A stretch of 8,481 nt of DNA, from positions 1 through 8,481 of the forward strand of contig JASHSN010000246.1 in assembly GCA_030038695.1 (NCBI GenBank), in the 5' to 3' direction. Under the pieces are notes generated by a model, which did no database searches, was not told where the DNA came from, and saw only the letters and a list, made by a program, of their open reading frames with translations. Positions 1 to 6,208 of this stretch are shown piece after piece. This DNA is from Nitrososphaeraceae archaeon. Its GTDB lineage: Archaea; Thermoproteota; Nitrososphaeria; Nitrososphaerales; Nitrososphaeraceae. The position numbers were made by a program, and so were the translations under genes. The stretch's first letter is position 1. Every line of letters begins with the position of its first letter.

Positions 1-340
1 AAAAGGGAAAGTAATCGCTCTTGGGATTTACTCTGACGATATAATGACAAATAGGAAATTTATTAAATACTTCGACAGCTTGTTGTTTCGATACGTAAAA
101 GTGTAGACAGATGTTGTTGTTGTTCCTAATAAAAGCTTATTTTCGAGTGTCCGTTTTTGAAAAAAGATATGACCATAAATTACAAAAAATTAAAAAAGTA
201 ACATTTCCGAGCATTTGTTGGACAAACACAAATAGCATAGTGACGATAAAAACTTATGGTATAAATATGTACAACAGAATTCTGCCATCAGTATTGATTA
301 TGATATTGGTAAGTTCCTTATCTTGGGTTGCTAAATTCAT
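1..340. other. Stretch without a supported gene
   Basis: No reading frame here is convincing. A plus-strand frame can be opened at 111-401, but its last third is the out-of-frame version of the PsbP-like remnant that starts near 341, so it is most likely spurious. On the minus strand a 29-codon frame (343-254) reads as plausible protein (it contains N-L-A-T-Q-D-K-E-L) but is too short to call. The composition is strongly AT-rich. Confidence 0.5.
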
Positions 341-514
341 CATGTTGTTAAATTCATCTCTCCCACCAAGAATGCTTCTGATACGTCCTCAGAAAGTTTA
401 ACGATAAAGGACGATAAAGCTTATATCATTAGCTATAATGCAGAACCTACAAAATTCTCGTATTACTTACCAACCCTAGAGAAGATGATGGATTCATTTG
501 AAATAACTAAATAA
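341..514 (+). pseudogene. Internally deleted copy of the PsbP-like gene
   Basis: This is the degenerate 3' end of a second PsbP-like gene. In one frame it reads V-V-K-F-I-S-P-T-K-N-A-S-D, then S-E-S-L-T-I-K-D-D-K-A-Y, then the same C-terminus as the intact gene at 1363-2052 (S-Y-Y-L-P-T-L-E-K-M, ending I-T-K and TAA at 512-514). The DNA of the two tails is nearly identical, including an unbroken match through the codons for K-F-S-Y-Y-L-P-T-L-E-K-M. Relative to the intact copy, about 198 bp (near 1741-1938) are missing, in frame, with the junction near 397-400. Upstream, an in-frame TAA at 332-334 and loss of similarity show that the N-terminal half is absent. I infer duplication followed by decay. 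The reverse (a short native gene) is unlikely because there is no start codon or membrane anchor. Confidence 0.8.
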
Positions 515-702
515 ATCGAGGTTGGGTGATAATTCCATGTTATCGTTTTGCAAGAATAAAAAATACCTATTTTTTGTTCCCGTATTCTCAGATTCTAGTG
601 CTGGGTTTAATTATTAAACATCAATATGATAATGATAACAATGGTACTAGGCCCGAGATCTTGCCGTAAAAAAAGAGTGTTTGGAATAGAGTATACTCCA
701 AA
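515..702. other. Intergenic stretch with two hairpins
   Basis: No gene is seen between the PsbP-like remnant and the converging minus-strand gene. A perfect 8-bp inverted repeat, AAAAAATA (558-565) and TATTTTTT (568-575), ends in a T6 run on the plus strand and could have served the remnant as a terminator. A second hairpin lies at 679-703 and is listed separately. Confidence 0.4.
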
Positions 703-703
703 C
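667..703 (-). terminator. Hairpin plus T-tract terminator
   Basis: GTTTGGA (679-685) and TCCAAAC (697-703) form a 7-bp inverted repeat. On the minus strand it is followed by a short spacer and seven T (complement of A668-A674). It overlaps the last base of the stop codon of the 703-960 gene and fits an intrinsic terminator for it. Archaea often terminate on T-runs alone, so the hairpin may not be essential. Confidence 0.55.
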
Positions 704-960
704 TAGTGATCAGACTGTGTTTTTGTATTATCAGGTAGGCAGAGCGGGGTGTATGGTGGATATCCAGGAGGTATACTCAGAGAAGTGAACCCTGGACTCA
801 CATGAAAGGATCCTTGATAACTCGTGTTCTTGTCCCCTGGTATTCCGCAGGCGTCTGGTACCATGGAATCTGCGTATGCCGGTGTTATGATTGTAGTTGC
901 GGCCATCACTATAATCCCAACGACGATGAACGATGTCAAAGCAAGTGGAGTGTATCTCAT
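703..960 (-). CDS. Small secreted protein, 85 aa
   Basis: This short protein is probably exported. Residues 1-30 look like a Sec signal peptide: a basic start (M-R-Y), a hydrophobic stretch at about 5-28, and an A-Y-A-D-S cleavage-like site near residue 30. The mature part is about 55 residues, rich in Pro, Gly and Ser, with two cysteines (C-G-I-P-G-D and P-L-C-L-P) that could form a disulfide, and a hydrophilic tail. I recognise no family. The ATG at 960-958 is supported by a TATA-like box centred about 29 nt upstream, which predicts a leaderless mRNA. A terminator overlaps the stop, so the gene appears to be a complete monocistronic unit. The plus-strand frame across 802-1095 is its shadow. 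Confidence 0.72.
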   Translation of the reverse strand: MRYTPLALTSFIVVGIIVMAATTIITPAYADSMVPDACGIPGDKNTSYQGSFHVSPGFTSLSIPPGYPPYTPLCLPDNTKTQSDH

Positions 961-982
961 AATTTACTTGGACTAGTATTAC

Positions 983-996
983 GATATATACTTTTG
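983..996 (-). promoter_or_regulatory. TATA-like box for the 85-aa secreted protein
   Basis: On the minus strand this reads AAAAGTATATATCG. Its centre is about 29 nt before the ATG at 960, the usual archaeal spacing from TATA box to transcription start for a leaderless gene. Confidence 0.55.
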
Positions 997-1058
997 TTAT
1001 TAATAATGATATTAAATTTTTCTGTGTCCAGCTCTAGTACATCATGTATATCATGTTT

Positions 1059-1208
1059 TTACGTTTCTAGTTTGCGTAGTCTTAAAAAGTTATGAAGATC
1101 ATATTTGACTCCACCAACTTTTTTCCTCGTCGTATTGTGCATATCAAACCAGTTCTTTCGATACAGCTTTGTTGAAGTATCGATTAACAGAACGTCTAAA
1201 TCGGACAT
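1059..1208 (-). CDS. Small hypothetical protein, 49 aa
   Basis: This frame runs from ATG (1208-1206) to TAA (1061-1059). The protein starts M-S-D-L-D-V-L-L-I-D-T-S and continues with a basic, aromatic-rich half containing R-K-N-W-F-D-M-H-N, G-G-V-K-Y-D-L-H-N-F and a charged end, R-L-R-K-L-E-T. It has no signal peptide or membrane segment and I recognise no family. The start is well defined: an in-frame TGA lies two codons upstream, and there is a TATA-like box with a palindromic dyad between it and the ATG. Support is balanced amino-acid composition plus an apparent promoter and operator. The plus-strand frame 1105-1299 on the opposite strand looks less protein-like. Confidence 0.5.
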   Translation of the reverse strand: MSDLDVLLIDTSTKLYRKNWFDMHNTTRKKVGGVKYDLHNFLRLRKLET

Positions 1209-1225
1209 TGCTCACTGTGCGTCTG

Positions 1226-1247
1226 TAATTCTCATCTCAGAGAATTA
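1226..1247. promoter_or_regulatory. Perfect 8-bp dyad, candidate operator
   Basis: TAATTCTC (1226-1233) and GAGAATTA (1240-1247) are perfect inverted repeats around a 6-bp spacer. The dyad sits 18 nt upstream of the 49-aa ORF and just downstream of its TATA-like box, across the predicted transcription start. That is a classic position for a repressor site. A short RNA hairpin in the leader is the alternative. Confidence 0.45.
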
Positions 1248-1253
1248 TCAGTT

Positions 1254-1264
1254 GAATTATATGC
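1254..1264 (-). promoter_or_regulatory. TATA-like box for the 49-aa ORF
   Basis: On the minus strand this reads GCATATAATTC, centred about 51 nt upstream of the ATG at 1208. It predicts a leader of roughly 25 nt that starts inside the 1226-1247 dyad. Confidence 0.4.
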
Positions 1265-1307
1265 TATGTCGGTTTTGTTACAGTTATGATAGTACATGAA
1301 GGATGAT

Positions 1308-1320
1308 GATACGTATAACT
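1308..1320 (+). promoter_or_regulatory. TATA-like box for the PsbP-like gene
   Basis: The stretch GATACGTATAACT lies about 48 nt before the TTG start at 1363 and predicts a leader of roughly 20 nt. The match to a TATA box is weak. Confidence 0.3.
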
Positions 1321-1362
1321 CCAGTAAACAGACAATCTATCAAAGAGAGTTAGACTGATCTA

Positions 1363-2052
1363 TTGAAAAAATCTGTACTGACATATATAGTGATAATATC
1401 CACGGCTTCATTATTAATAGCGATACTAATGTCACCAGAGCTTAGGGGAACTTTTTTTTTATTGAATAACAAGTCAAATTTTACTAGTCGTGGTAGTCTT
1501 GACGCCGACGACCTCTACTGGTCGTCATCACCTCTATTATCTACTGATCAGAGAAACGGCAATGATAACAAGATGTTGACATACGAGAATTCTACTTACG
1601 GAATCCGAATGCAATATCCTTCTAACTGGCAGAAAGAAGAAAATCTTAGTAGTGGTTCTGACAACAATAGCATGCTTGTTGATGTAGTTAAATTCAGCTC
1701 CCCCACCAAGAATGCTTCAGATACATTCTCAGAAAGTCTCGATTTAAAGATAGATAATATATCAGATATCCAGCCTATCACCCTAGCCAAATATGCCAAC
1801 AACAGTATTGAAGATTTAACAAAAGATTTCGATGTTATCAAGTTAGATAGAAATGCTAGTCTTTCAGACAATCCAGCATACAAATTAGTATATAATGGAG
1901 CGGAAGAGGGTGTTAATCTTCAGGCTATGTTAATTTTAACAATAAAAGGAGATAAAGCTTACATTATTAGCTATAATGCAGAGCCAACAAAATTCTCGTA
2001 TTACTTACCAACCCTAGAGAAGATGATTAATTCATTTCAAATAACTAAATGA
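1363..2052 (+). CDS. Membrane-anchored PsbP-like protein, 229 aa
   Basis: This is an extracytoplasmic protein of unknown exact role with a PsbP/Mog1-like fold. The N-terminus (M-K-K-S-V, then a hydrophobic stretch at about 7-23) is a signal anchor. A Ser/Asn-rich linker runs to about residue 70. The PsbP-like domain begins at L-T-Y-E-N-S-T-Y-G-I-R-M-Q-Y-P-S-N-W and ends at L-P-T-L-E-K-M-I-N-S-F-Q-I-T-K. The tyrosine-glycine-isoleucine and Y-P-S-N-W signature is typical of the many PsbP-like proteins of Nitrososphaeria. Eight N-X-S/T sequons fit a glycosylated exported protein. The start is TTG; there is no clear Shine-Dalgarno but a weak TATA box lies upstream. A deleted copy of its 3' half is at 341-514. 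Family assignment is fairly sure. Function is not known. Confidence 0.85.
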   Translation: MKKSVLTYIVIISTASLLIAILMSPELRGTFFLLNNKSNFTSRGSLDADDLYWSSSPLLSTDQRNGNDNKMLTYENSTYGIRMQYPSNWQKEENLSSGSDNNSMLVDVVKFSSPTKNASDTFSESLDLKIDNISDIQPITLAKYANNSIEDLTKDFDVIKLDRNASLSDNPAYKLVYNGAEEGVNLQAMLILTIKGDKAYIISYNAEPTKFSYYLPTLEKMINSFQITK

Positions 2053-2131
2053 ACTAATCCACGTCTACATATTTATTAACTTCAATCTCATTATTTTAAC
2101 AATGAATAATTAAAGCCGAGATAGTGGGCAT

Positions 2132-2717
2132 GTGCCAAAAGATGTTACTGTCGTCATTAGCAGGAAGATAAAACCAGGATGTGAAAACGAATATGATGAG
2201 TGGGCTAGAAGTTATCTGAGAGAGGAAGATTCCAGGATATGCAGGAACAACAATAATTAGTCAAGGAGGTACAGATTCATCATTAAGGTATATAATTCAC
2301 AGATTTAGCGACACGGCGTCGCGGGATGCATGGGAAAATTCACCACAGTCTCTCAAGCTATTGGAACAAGCAGACAAATATTCTACTCGATATTCTGAGA
2401 GGGCAACCGGTCTAGAGACATGGTTCACACTGCCAGACATGAAAGCTATAGTTGCTCCTCCTCAATGGAAAATGGCAATAGTTACATTTATTGCAGCATA
2501 CCGCATTAGCTCGCTAGTCACCTTTTTCTTTACTCTTAGTCTTTACATAAAACAATTCCCATTTGTTGCTAATACAATTATGACTATAATTCTAGTGATG
2601 GATCTCACCTATTTCGGAATGCCTGTCTTGAGTCGATTGCTGCGACGCTGGTTATACCCGAGCTTAGAACATCAGGATACGTGCATATGCTTTGATAAAT
2701 CTGTCTGTGATTACTAG
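2132..2717 (+). pseudogene. ABM-domain membrane protein, frameshifted
   Basis: This is an antibiotic-biosynthesis-monooxygenase (ABM) superfamily protein with a C-terminal membrane part. Frame 1 from GTG 2132 reads V-T-V-V-I-S-R-K-I-K-P-G, then E-Y-D-E-W-A, typical of the ABM N-terminus. After about 2228-2231 the reading continues in the next frame: P-G-Y-A-G-T-T-I-I-S, then W-E-N-S-P-Q-S, then the family marker G-L-E-T-W-F-T-L-P. P-P-Q-W-K-M-A-I and two hydrophobic segments (about 2473-2545 and 2569-2632) follow, closing with R-R-W-L-Y-P. The order and length match an intact two-part protein of about 195 aa, so a +1 or -2 change near G-A-A-G-A-T-T-C-C is the break. The downstream half has a TTG at 2361 that gene callers would use, but that start falls inside the ABM fold. 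Real mutation or sequencing error cannot be separated here. Confidence 0.75.
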
Positions 2718-2731
2718 TCTTAGATGTTACT

Positions 2732-2758
2732 AAATAAGTCATACTATACTACTTATTT
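2732..2758. terminator. 8-bp inverted repeat after the ABM gene
   Basis: AAATAAGT (2732-2739) and ACTTATTT (2751-2758) pair perfectly around an 11-nt loop. The repeat lies 15 nt after the stop of the ABM gene and overlaps the start of the promoter region of the next gene. It may act as a terminator for the first or an operator for the second. Confidence 0.35.
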
Positions 2759-2766
2759 TAAATAAT
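2752..2766 (+). promoter_or_regulatory. TATA-like box for the SDR gene
   Basis: The AT stretch CTTATTTTAAATAAT is centred about 23 nt before the TTG at 2782, consistent with a leaderless or near-leaderless transcript starting at that TTG. Confidence 0.4.
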
Positions 2767-2781
2767 TACAGGCAGTCTGAA

Positions 2782-3543
<762 letters not shown>

Positions 3544-3545
<2 letters not shown>

Positions 3546-3572
3546 AGGAATAACCGGTTAAATTATTCCTTC
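3544..3572. terminator. Bidirectional hairpin between convergent genes
   Basis: GAAGGAATAA (3544-3553) and TTATTCCTTC (3563-3572) form a perfect 10-bp inverted repeat with a 9-nt loop. It begins in the stop codon of the SDR gene and lies 8 bp from the stop of the converging AAA+ remnant, so it is well placed to stop transcription from both sides. Confidence 0.6.
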
Positions 3573-3580
3573 GGGGGATC

Positions 3581-4003
3581 TCAATGCTCTTTTATTTCTC
3601 CGTACTTGATCATCGTACTAAGTATCTGCTCAACTTCTTCAGGACCATCATTCTTTCGTACCAACTTCCCAATTGAGATCACATCACGAATATCTCCTCC
3701 CTGGTCCCAAACTGCTTTTCCTATTACATGAGCAATCTTCAACTTGGGCAATACTTTGACCGATACTTCCAAAAACTGCTCTTCAGTATATGACGGCAGA
3801 TACAAGCGTCGAAATCGGGATTGCAACGGTCTCGATAGCGTTGTGATTTCATTGCATGCGGCAAATACTTTTGCCCCCGTGATTCTAAAATCATATTGTT
3901 TACGCATCTGGTCTACCTTGATGTGCCCACTTTCTATGAAGTTGAGCAACTTGTCTTGAAACTGTTTGGGGTTATGGCGTATTATAGCCCCATACCTTAT
4001 CAA
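3581..4003 (-). pseudogene. AAA+ ATPase, C-terminal half only
   Basis: This is the C-terminal part of a MoxR/RuvB-like AAA+ ATPase. Visible parts are F-I-E-S-G-H-I-K-V-D (after Walker B), a sensor-1 region K-V-F-A-A-C-N-E-I with its Asn, L-Q-S-R-F-R-R-L-Y-L-P with an arginine-finger-like Arg, then the lid with G-G-D-I-R-D-V (sensor 2 Arg) and a charged tail. Walker A and Walker B are missing, so it could not hydrolyse ATP alone. The open frame begins at a TTG at 4003, but its first ten or so codons are antisense to a primase-like sequence on the plus strand. Real similarity begins near 3973 (N-P-K-Q-F-Q-D). I searched the reverse strand to 4260 in all three frames and found no P-loop. It is truncated rather than frameshifted and is likely non-functional. 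Confidence 0.72.
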
Positions 4004-4210
4004 TGTCAGGAGACTGTCTCATGAAGATGCCTATAGCATCATAAGGGAGTGGATATGTCTGACAAATTAAAACTATTGGTTGGTGTGAACGACAGAGTTA
4101 AGCCTAACCTGAGTGCGGCGGCTAGGGTAGGCTTTCTTCCAATAGGCTACAGTGATCTGAAGACAGAGAACAGACAACTTGCTGACCTCATATCCTATCA
4201 AATAAGATGA
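3975..4210 (+). pseudogene. Primase/PriX-like replication protein, C-terminal remnant
   Basis: In frame from TGG 3975 this reads W-R-I-I-A-P-Y-L-I-N-V-R-R-L-S, then H-E-D-A-Y-S-I-I-R-E-W. It then continues, one frame over, from 4055 as S-D-K-L-K-L-L, P-N-L-S-A-A-A-R-V-G-F-L-P-I, and S-D-L-K-T-E-N-R-Q-L-A-D-L-I, ending TGA 4208-4210. This is the pattern I know from the C-terminal PriX-like domain of archaeal primase and primase-polymerase proteins ('I-L-A-P-Y-L-I-N-V', 'Y-L-P-I', 'L-K-x-E-N'). The shift lies at 4053-4058. The second part has its own ATG (4055) with a GGGAG 5-9 nt upstream, so a 51-aa product could be made. The N-terminal catalytic part is missing. Such genes are common on integrated archaeal elements. 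Confidence 0.65.
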
Positions 4211-4241
4211 CATATCCTGTTGCGGGCGTTTTAGAGAGGCA

Positions 4242-4619
4242 TTAAAATCGACGTTTGTCTGTAATCAGTTCTAACATCTCCCAAGAGGACGAAGATCCTA
4301 GGATTCTCGCGTCATTTCCGATTGTAATTGGGATACATTCAAGATATTTTTTTGCGATCAGCATTGTAATTCTAGAATTTCTAGAATTCTCCACATTCTT
4401 ACGTACATCTATGAGGTGTTTGCATGTGCCTTTTTCCCTTTGTGATAGGGGTCGGCGGATAACTTGTTTATGTATATATCTACCTCGTCTTCACGGATCT
4501 CACCCATGATTATACATCGGAGCTGCGCAAGTGATAGAAGGTAGTTAAACCATCAAAGCGTCACTTGACTCGACAAACTCGACTCCTCTTCTCACGCCGA
4601 TCGGGAGGCTATTTTGCAA
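4242..4619 (-). pseudogene. Unrecognised gene with two compensating frameshifts
   Basis: Three consecutive minus-strand blocks read as one protein of about 125 aa. Block 1 runs from TTG 4619 (or GTG 4595): L-P-I-G-V-R-R-G-V-E-F-V-E-S-S-D-A-L-M. A shift near 4545-4553 leads to block 2: N-Y-L-L-S-L-A-Q-L-R-C-I-I-M-G-E-I-R, then E-D-E-V-D-I-Y-I-N-K-L and P-Y-H-K-G-K-K. A shift near 4409-4424 returns to the first frame for block 3: D-V-R-K-N-V-E-N-S-R-N-S-R-I, L-I-A-K-K-Y-L-E-C-I-P, and E-M-L-E-L-I-T-D-K-R-R-F, ending TAA 4244-4242. I recognise no family. The helical, charged composition suggests a cytoplasmic protein. If only the ATG at 4507 is used, a 32-aa peptide results. The plus-strand frame 4255-4509 is a shadow of this gene. 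Confidence 0.5.
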
Positions 4620-4629
4620 GCAAAAATAG
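4609..4629. repeat. Inverted repeat in the divergent promoter region
   Basis: CTATTTTGC (4609-4617) and GCAAAAATAG (4620-4629) pair with one extra A and a 2-nt centre. The dyad lies between the minus-strand remnant (start near 4619) and the plus-strand gene at 4687, so it could be a shared operator. Confidence 0.35.
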
Positions 4630-4649
4630 AGTTTGAATACACTACCTAT

Positions 4650-4662
4650 CTAAATATTGAAT
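4650..4662 (+). promoter_or_regulatory. TATA-like box for the 4687 gene
   Basis: The sequence CTAAATATTGAAT is centred about 31 nt before the ATG at 4687 and fits a leaderless transcript for the two-gene unit that follows. Confidence 0.4.
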
Positions 4663-4686
4663 AATACCTAAAGAGATGAAATCGCA

Positions 4687-5091
4687 ATGGCAGGTAACCC
4701 TTTTGGTTATGAACGAGACCTATACGAAGAAGCCACATTTCGAAGTATTGAAAATTCAGATTATGTCTACGCATATGTAACGTTTGATAAGAACAGGCTC
4801 AAAGGACCGCAACTTAGCCAAGACTACAATATCCAAGCTCAAGCTAGAATTCCTTTCAATCAAAACGAATTTGTGTATATGCGGCTTTATACAGACAAGA
4901 GTGATCAAATTTATGATTTCTCAATGACATACTGTATGCAGCTTAATAGTAATGTAGATACTCCTGTCAAGAAAGAATTTCCCACCGCGACTATGGTTAA
5001 TATCCGTGCGGATTACGGACATGGACGAGGTTATCCACATATGGATGTAGAAGTATTTGAAGGAAAAAAAAGATTGTTAATGAAGACGTGA
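4687..5091 (+). CDS. Hypothetical protein, 134 aa
   Basis: I do not recognise this protein. It starts M-A-G-N-P-F-G-Y-E-R-D and has no signal peptide or membrane segment. Alternating hydrophobic and polar residues (D-Y-V-Y-A-Y-V-T-F, F-V-Y-M-R-L-Y, M-D-V-E-V-F-E-G) suggest a beta-rich fold. An H-G-R-G-Y-P-H segment near residues 112-118 is the only feature that looks like a possible active or binding site. The ATG is supported by a TATA-like box about 31 nt upstream and by protein-like reading from the first codon. It overlaps the next gene by 4 bp (GTGA), so the two are probably translated together and may act together. Confidence 0.7.
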   Translation: MAGNPFGYERDLYEEATFRSIENSDYVYAYVTFDKNRLKGPQLSQDYNIQAQARIPFNQNEFVYMRLYTDKSDQIYDFSMTYCMQLNSNVDTPVKKEFPTATMVNIRADYGHGRGYPHMDVEVFEGKKRLLMKT

Positions 5092-5627
5092 AACAAGACC
5101 ATGAGTTTACAACCTACGAATCCGCCATAAGTGCTGTGTTAATGCAAGTAGAAAAATTATCAAATCCTCTAATCGGAGCTCAATACTGGTTGTCTCCAAT
5201 AGGTATATTCCCAGAAAGCGTTAAGGCGTTAGCAGAATTGAGAGATCGAAGCAAAATTTCAACTTCTTTGTGTGTTCTTTCGAGGGTTATTAACTTTCAA
5301 TTATACGAAAATACAAGAACAACTCAAAGCATCAACGATGAACACTTTTGGAGCATAGTCGGAGCCCAGATACAACTAATCAGAGAAAAGGAAAAAGAAC
5401 TGGGGGTTCTCTAGATGTACCACCAAAGATACATTATTCAACGGAAATGTCAGTATTACCGTTCATCTTCTTCGTACCTGATCCTGAGAATGCGATATAT
5501 TCCTTCAAAAGATATGCATCTGATGGTTCTGAAATCAAGACTGAAATGGAACCTTTAGGCATGGTTTGAAAAGAAGTCTGGGAATAATTTTGTGCGTGAT
5601 CTTGATCCTGATGAGAAGAAATATTAA
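5088..5627 (+). pseudogene. Hypothetical protein, about 180 aa, frameshifted twice
   Basis: The first part runs from GTG 5088 to TAG 5412-5414 (108 aa): helical, with A-L-A-E-L-R-D-R-S-K and I-R-E-K-E-K-E-L-G. Adding one G to the G5 tract at 5403-5407 removes that stop and continues as G-S-L-D-V-P-P-K-I-H-Y-S-T-E-M, then F-F-V-P-D-P-E-N-A-I-Y-S-F-K-R-Y and K-T-E-M-E-P-L-G-M. A second shift near 5561-5567 returns to the original frame for F-E-K-K-S-G-N-N-F-V-R-D-L, then D-P-D-E-K-K-Y, ending TAA 5625-5627. The two shifts compensate. I recognise no family. The 4-bp overlap with the upstream gene implies a shared role. The middle block could instead be a separate short gene from ATG 5448, but its C-terminal partner in another frame argues for one gene. 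Confidence 0.55.
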
Positions 5628-5866
5628 AACCCATTCATGATCTACTCCTTTGTGCGATAAGGGTCATCGAATTCAAGCTAGTTACACTGGAAGAAAAACA
5701 ACTCCCTATCGGTCGTCAACTCGAATAGTAGAACACAGCGGTTTTTGAGTTTATAAACTACAGGACAATGAATCAAAGCTCGTCATATCTACAACCAGAA
5801 AAGCGACTTGAATATCATGGGCCCTAATCTTCAGTCTATCCTGCAGTCAAACATACGCTGGCACAT
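5628..5866. other. Intergenic stretch, no supported gene
   Basis: A plus-strand frame without a start codon (about 5615-5728) reads plausibly as protein (C-A-I-R-V-I-E-F-K-L-V-T-L-E-E-K) and may be a coding remnant. A 12-bp palindrome AGTTTATAAACT (5748-5759) contains a TATA-like core. An ATG at 5768 opens a 19-codon frame only. None of these is enough to call a gene. Confidence 0.35.
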
Positions 5867-6007
5867 CTATAATTTCTTTTTGTGCTCCTCCTTTTCTTTG
5901 CTAGTCTTTAGGTATAATTTGAATGCCTCTTCAGCACAGCCTTTATGGCAATAACCAAGGCCACAGCTTACACTCTCTCCTGCTAAAACATGAAATCCAA
6001 CTACCAT
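5867..6007 (-). CDS. Small Cys-rich, zinc-binding-like protein, 46 aa
   Basis: Starting at ATG 6007 the protein has a hydrophobic first third (V-V-G-F-H-V-L-A-G-E), then a cluster C-G-L-G-Y-C-H-K-G-C with Cys at 15, 20 and 24 and His 21, then a helix and a strongly charged tail (K-E-K-E-E-H-K-K-K-L). The close Cys/His spacing suggests a small metal-binding site; this is inference. A GTG at 6052 would add 15 residues, but a TATA-like sequence (TTATACAC on the minus strand, 6034-6027) lies about 24 nt before the ATG at 6007 and inside the longer version, so I prefer the shorter start. The family is unknown and I see no operon partner. Confidence 0.5.
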   Translation of the reverse strand: MVVGFHVLAGESVSCGLGYCHKGCAEEAFKLYLKTSKEKEEHKKKL

Positions 6008-6066
6008 CACAACACACTCATATCGTGTGTATAACAAGCATAATTCTCGCACAGTTTAGTCCCTTT

Positions 6067-6151
6067 GGTAACAGACGATAGCAGCTGAAAGCAGGTGAAA
6101 ACATGATGGTAGCAGCAGTAAGCTGACTGGTAACAGGTGGAAGCAAATGAA
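6067..6151 (+). repeat. Cluster of AGCANNTGAA repeats upstream of the HTH gene
   Basis: AGCAGCTGAA (6080-6089) and AGCAGGTGAA (6090-6099) are tandem 10-bp units. A third, AGCAAATGAA, is at 6142-6151. GGTAACAG occurs at 6067-6074 and again at 6129-6136, each before a unit or pair. The cluster ends about 20 bp upstream of the TATA-like box of the HTH gene, so the units may be protein-binding sites, for example for autoregulation. Confidence 0.4.
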
Positions 6152-6169
6152 AAAAGCTATTAGAGACTC

Positions 6170-6180
6170 TGCTATAATAG
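6170..6180 (+). promoter_or_regulatory. TATA-like box for the HTH gene
   Basis: GCTATAATAG is centred about 34 nt before the ATG at 6209 but only about 16 nt before the TTG at 6191. The spacing therefore favours ATG 6209 as the start. Confidence 0.5.
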
Positions 6181-6208
6181 ACTGTGAAACTTGGCTTCGT
6201 TATCAGAT

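Noticed and set aside
111..401. Plus-strand open frame of 96 codons
   Set aside because: Its end is an out-of-frame reading of the PsbP-like remnant and it has no promoter or recognisable domain.
802..1095. Plus-strand open frame of 97 codons
   Set aside because: It lies opposite the 85-aa secreted protein and part of the 49-aa gene, both of which have better composition and promoters. The translated sequence is Cys- and Ser-rich in an unstructured way.
1302..1358. Possible C/D-box guide RNA (ATGATGA ... CTGA)
   Set aside because: The C-like and D-like boxes are about 50 nt apart, but no internal D' and C' boxes or terminal stem are visible. The stretch is better explained as promoter and leader of the PsbP-like gene.
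4368..4388. TTCTAGAA palindromes in near-tandem, possible binding sites
   Set aside because: They lie inside the minus-strand reading N-S-R-N-S-R-I of the degenerate gene and are explained by a short in-frame codon duplication.
5348..5569. Separate 73-codon gene starting at 5348
   Set aside because: Its first 20 or so codons overlap the upstream gene out of frame. The rest reads as the continuation of that gene after the G5 tract, so it is treated as part of 5088-5627.
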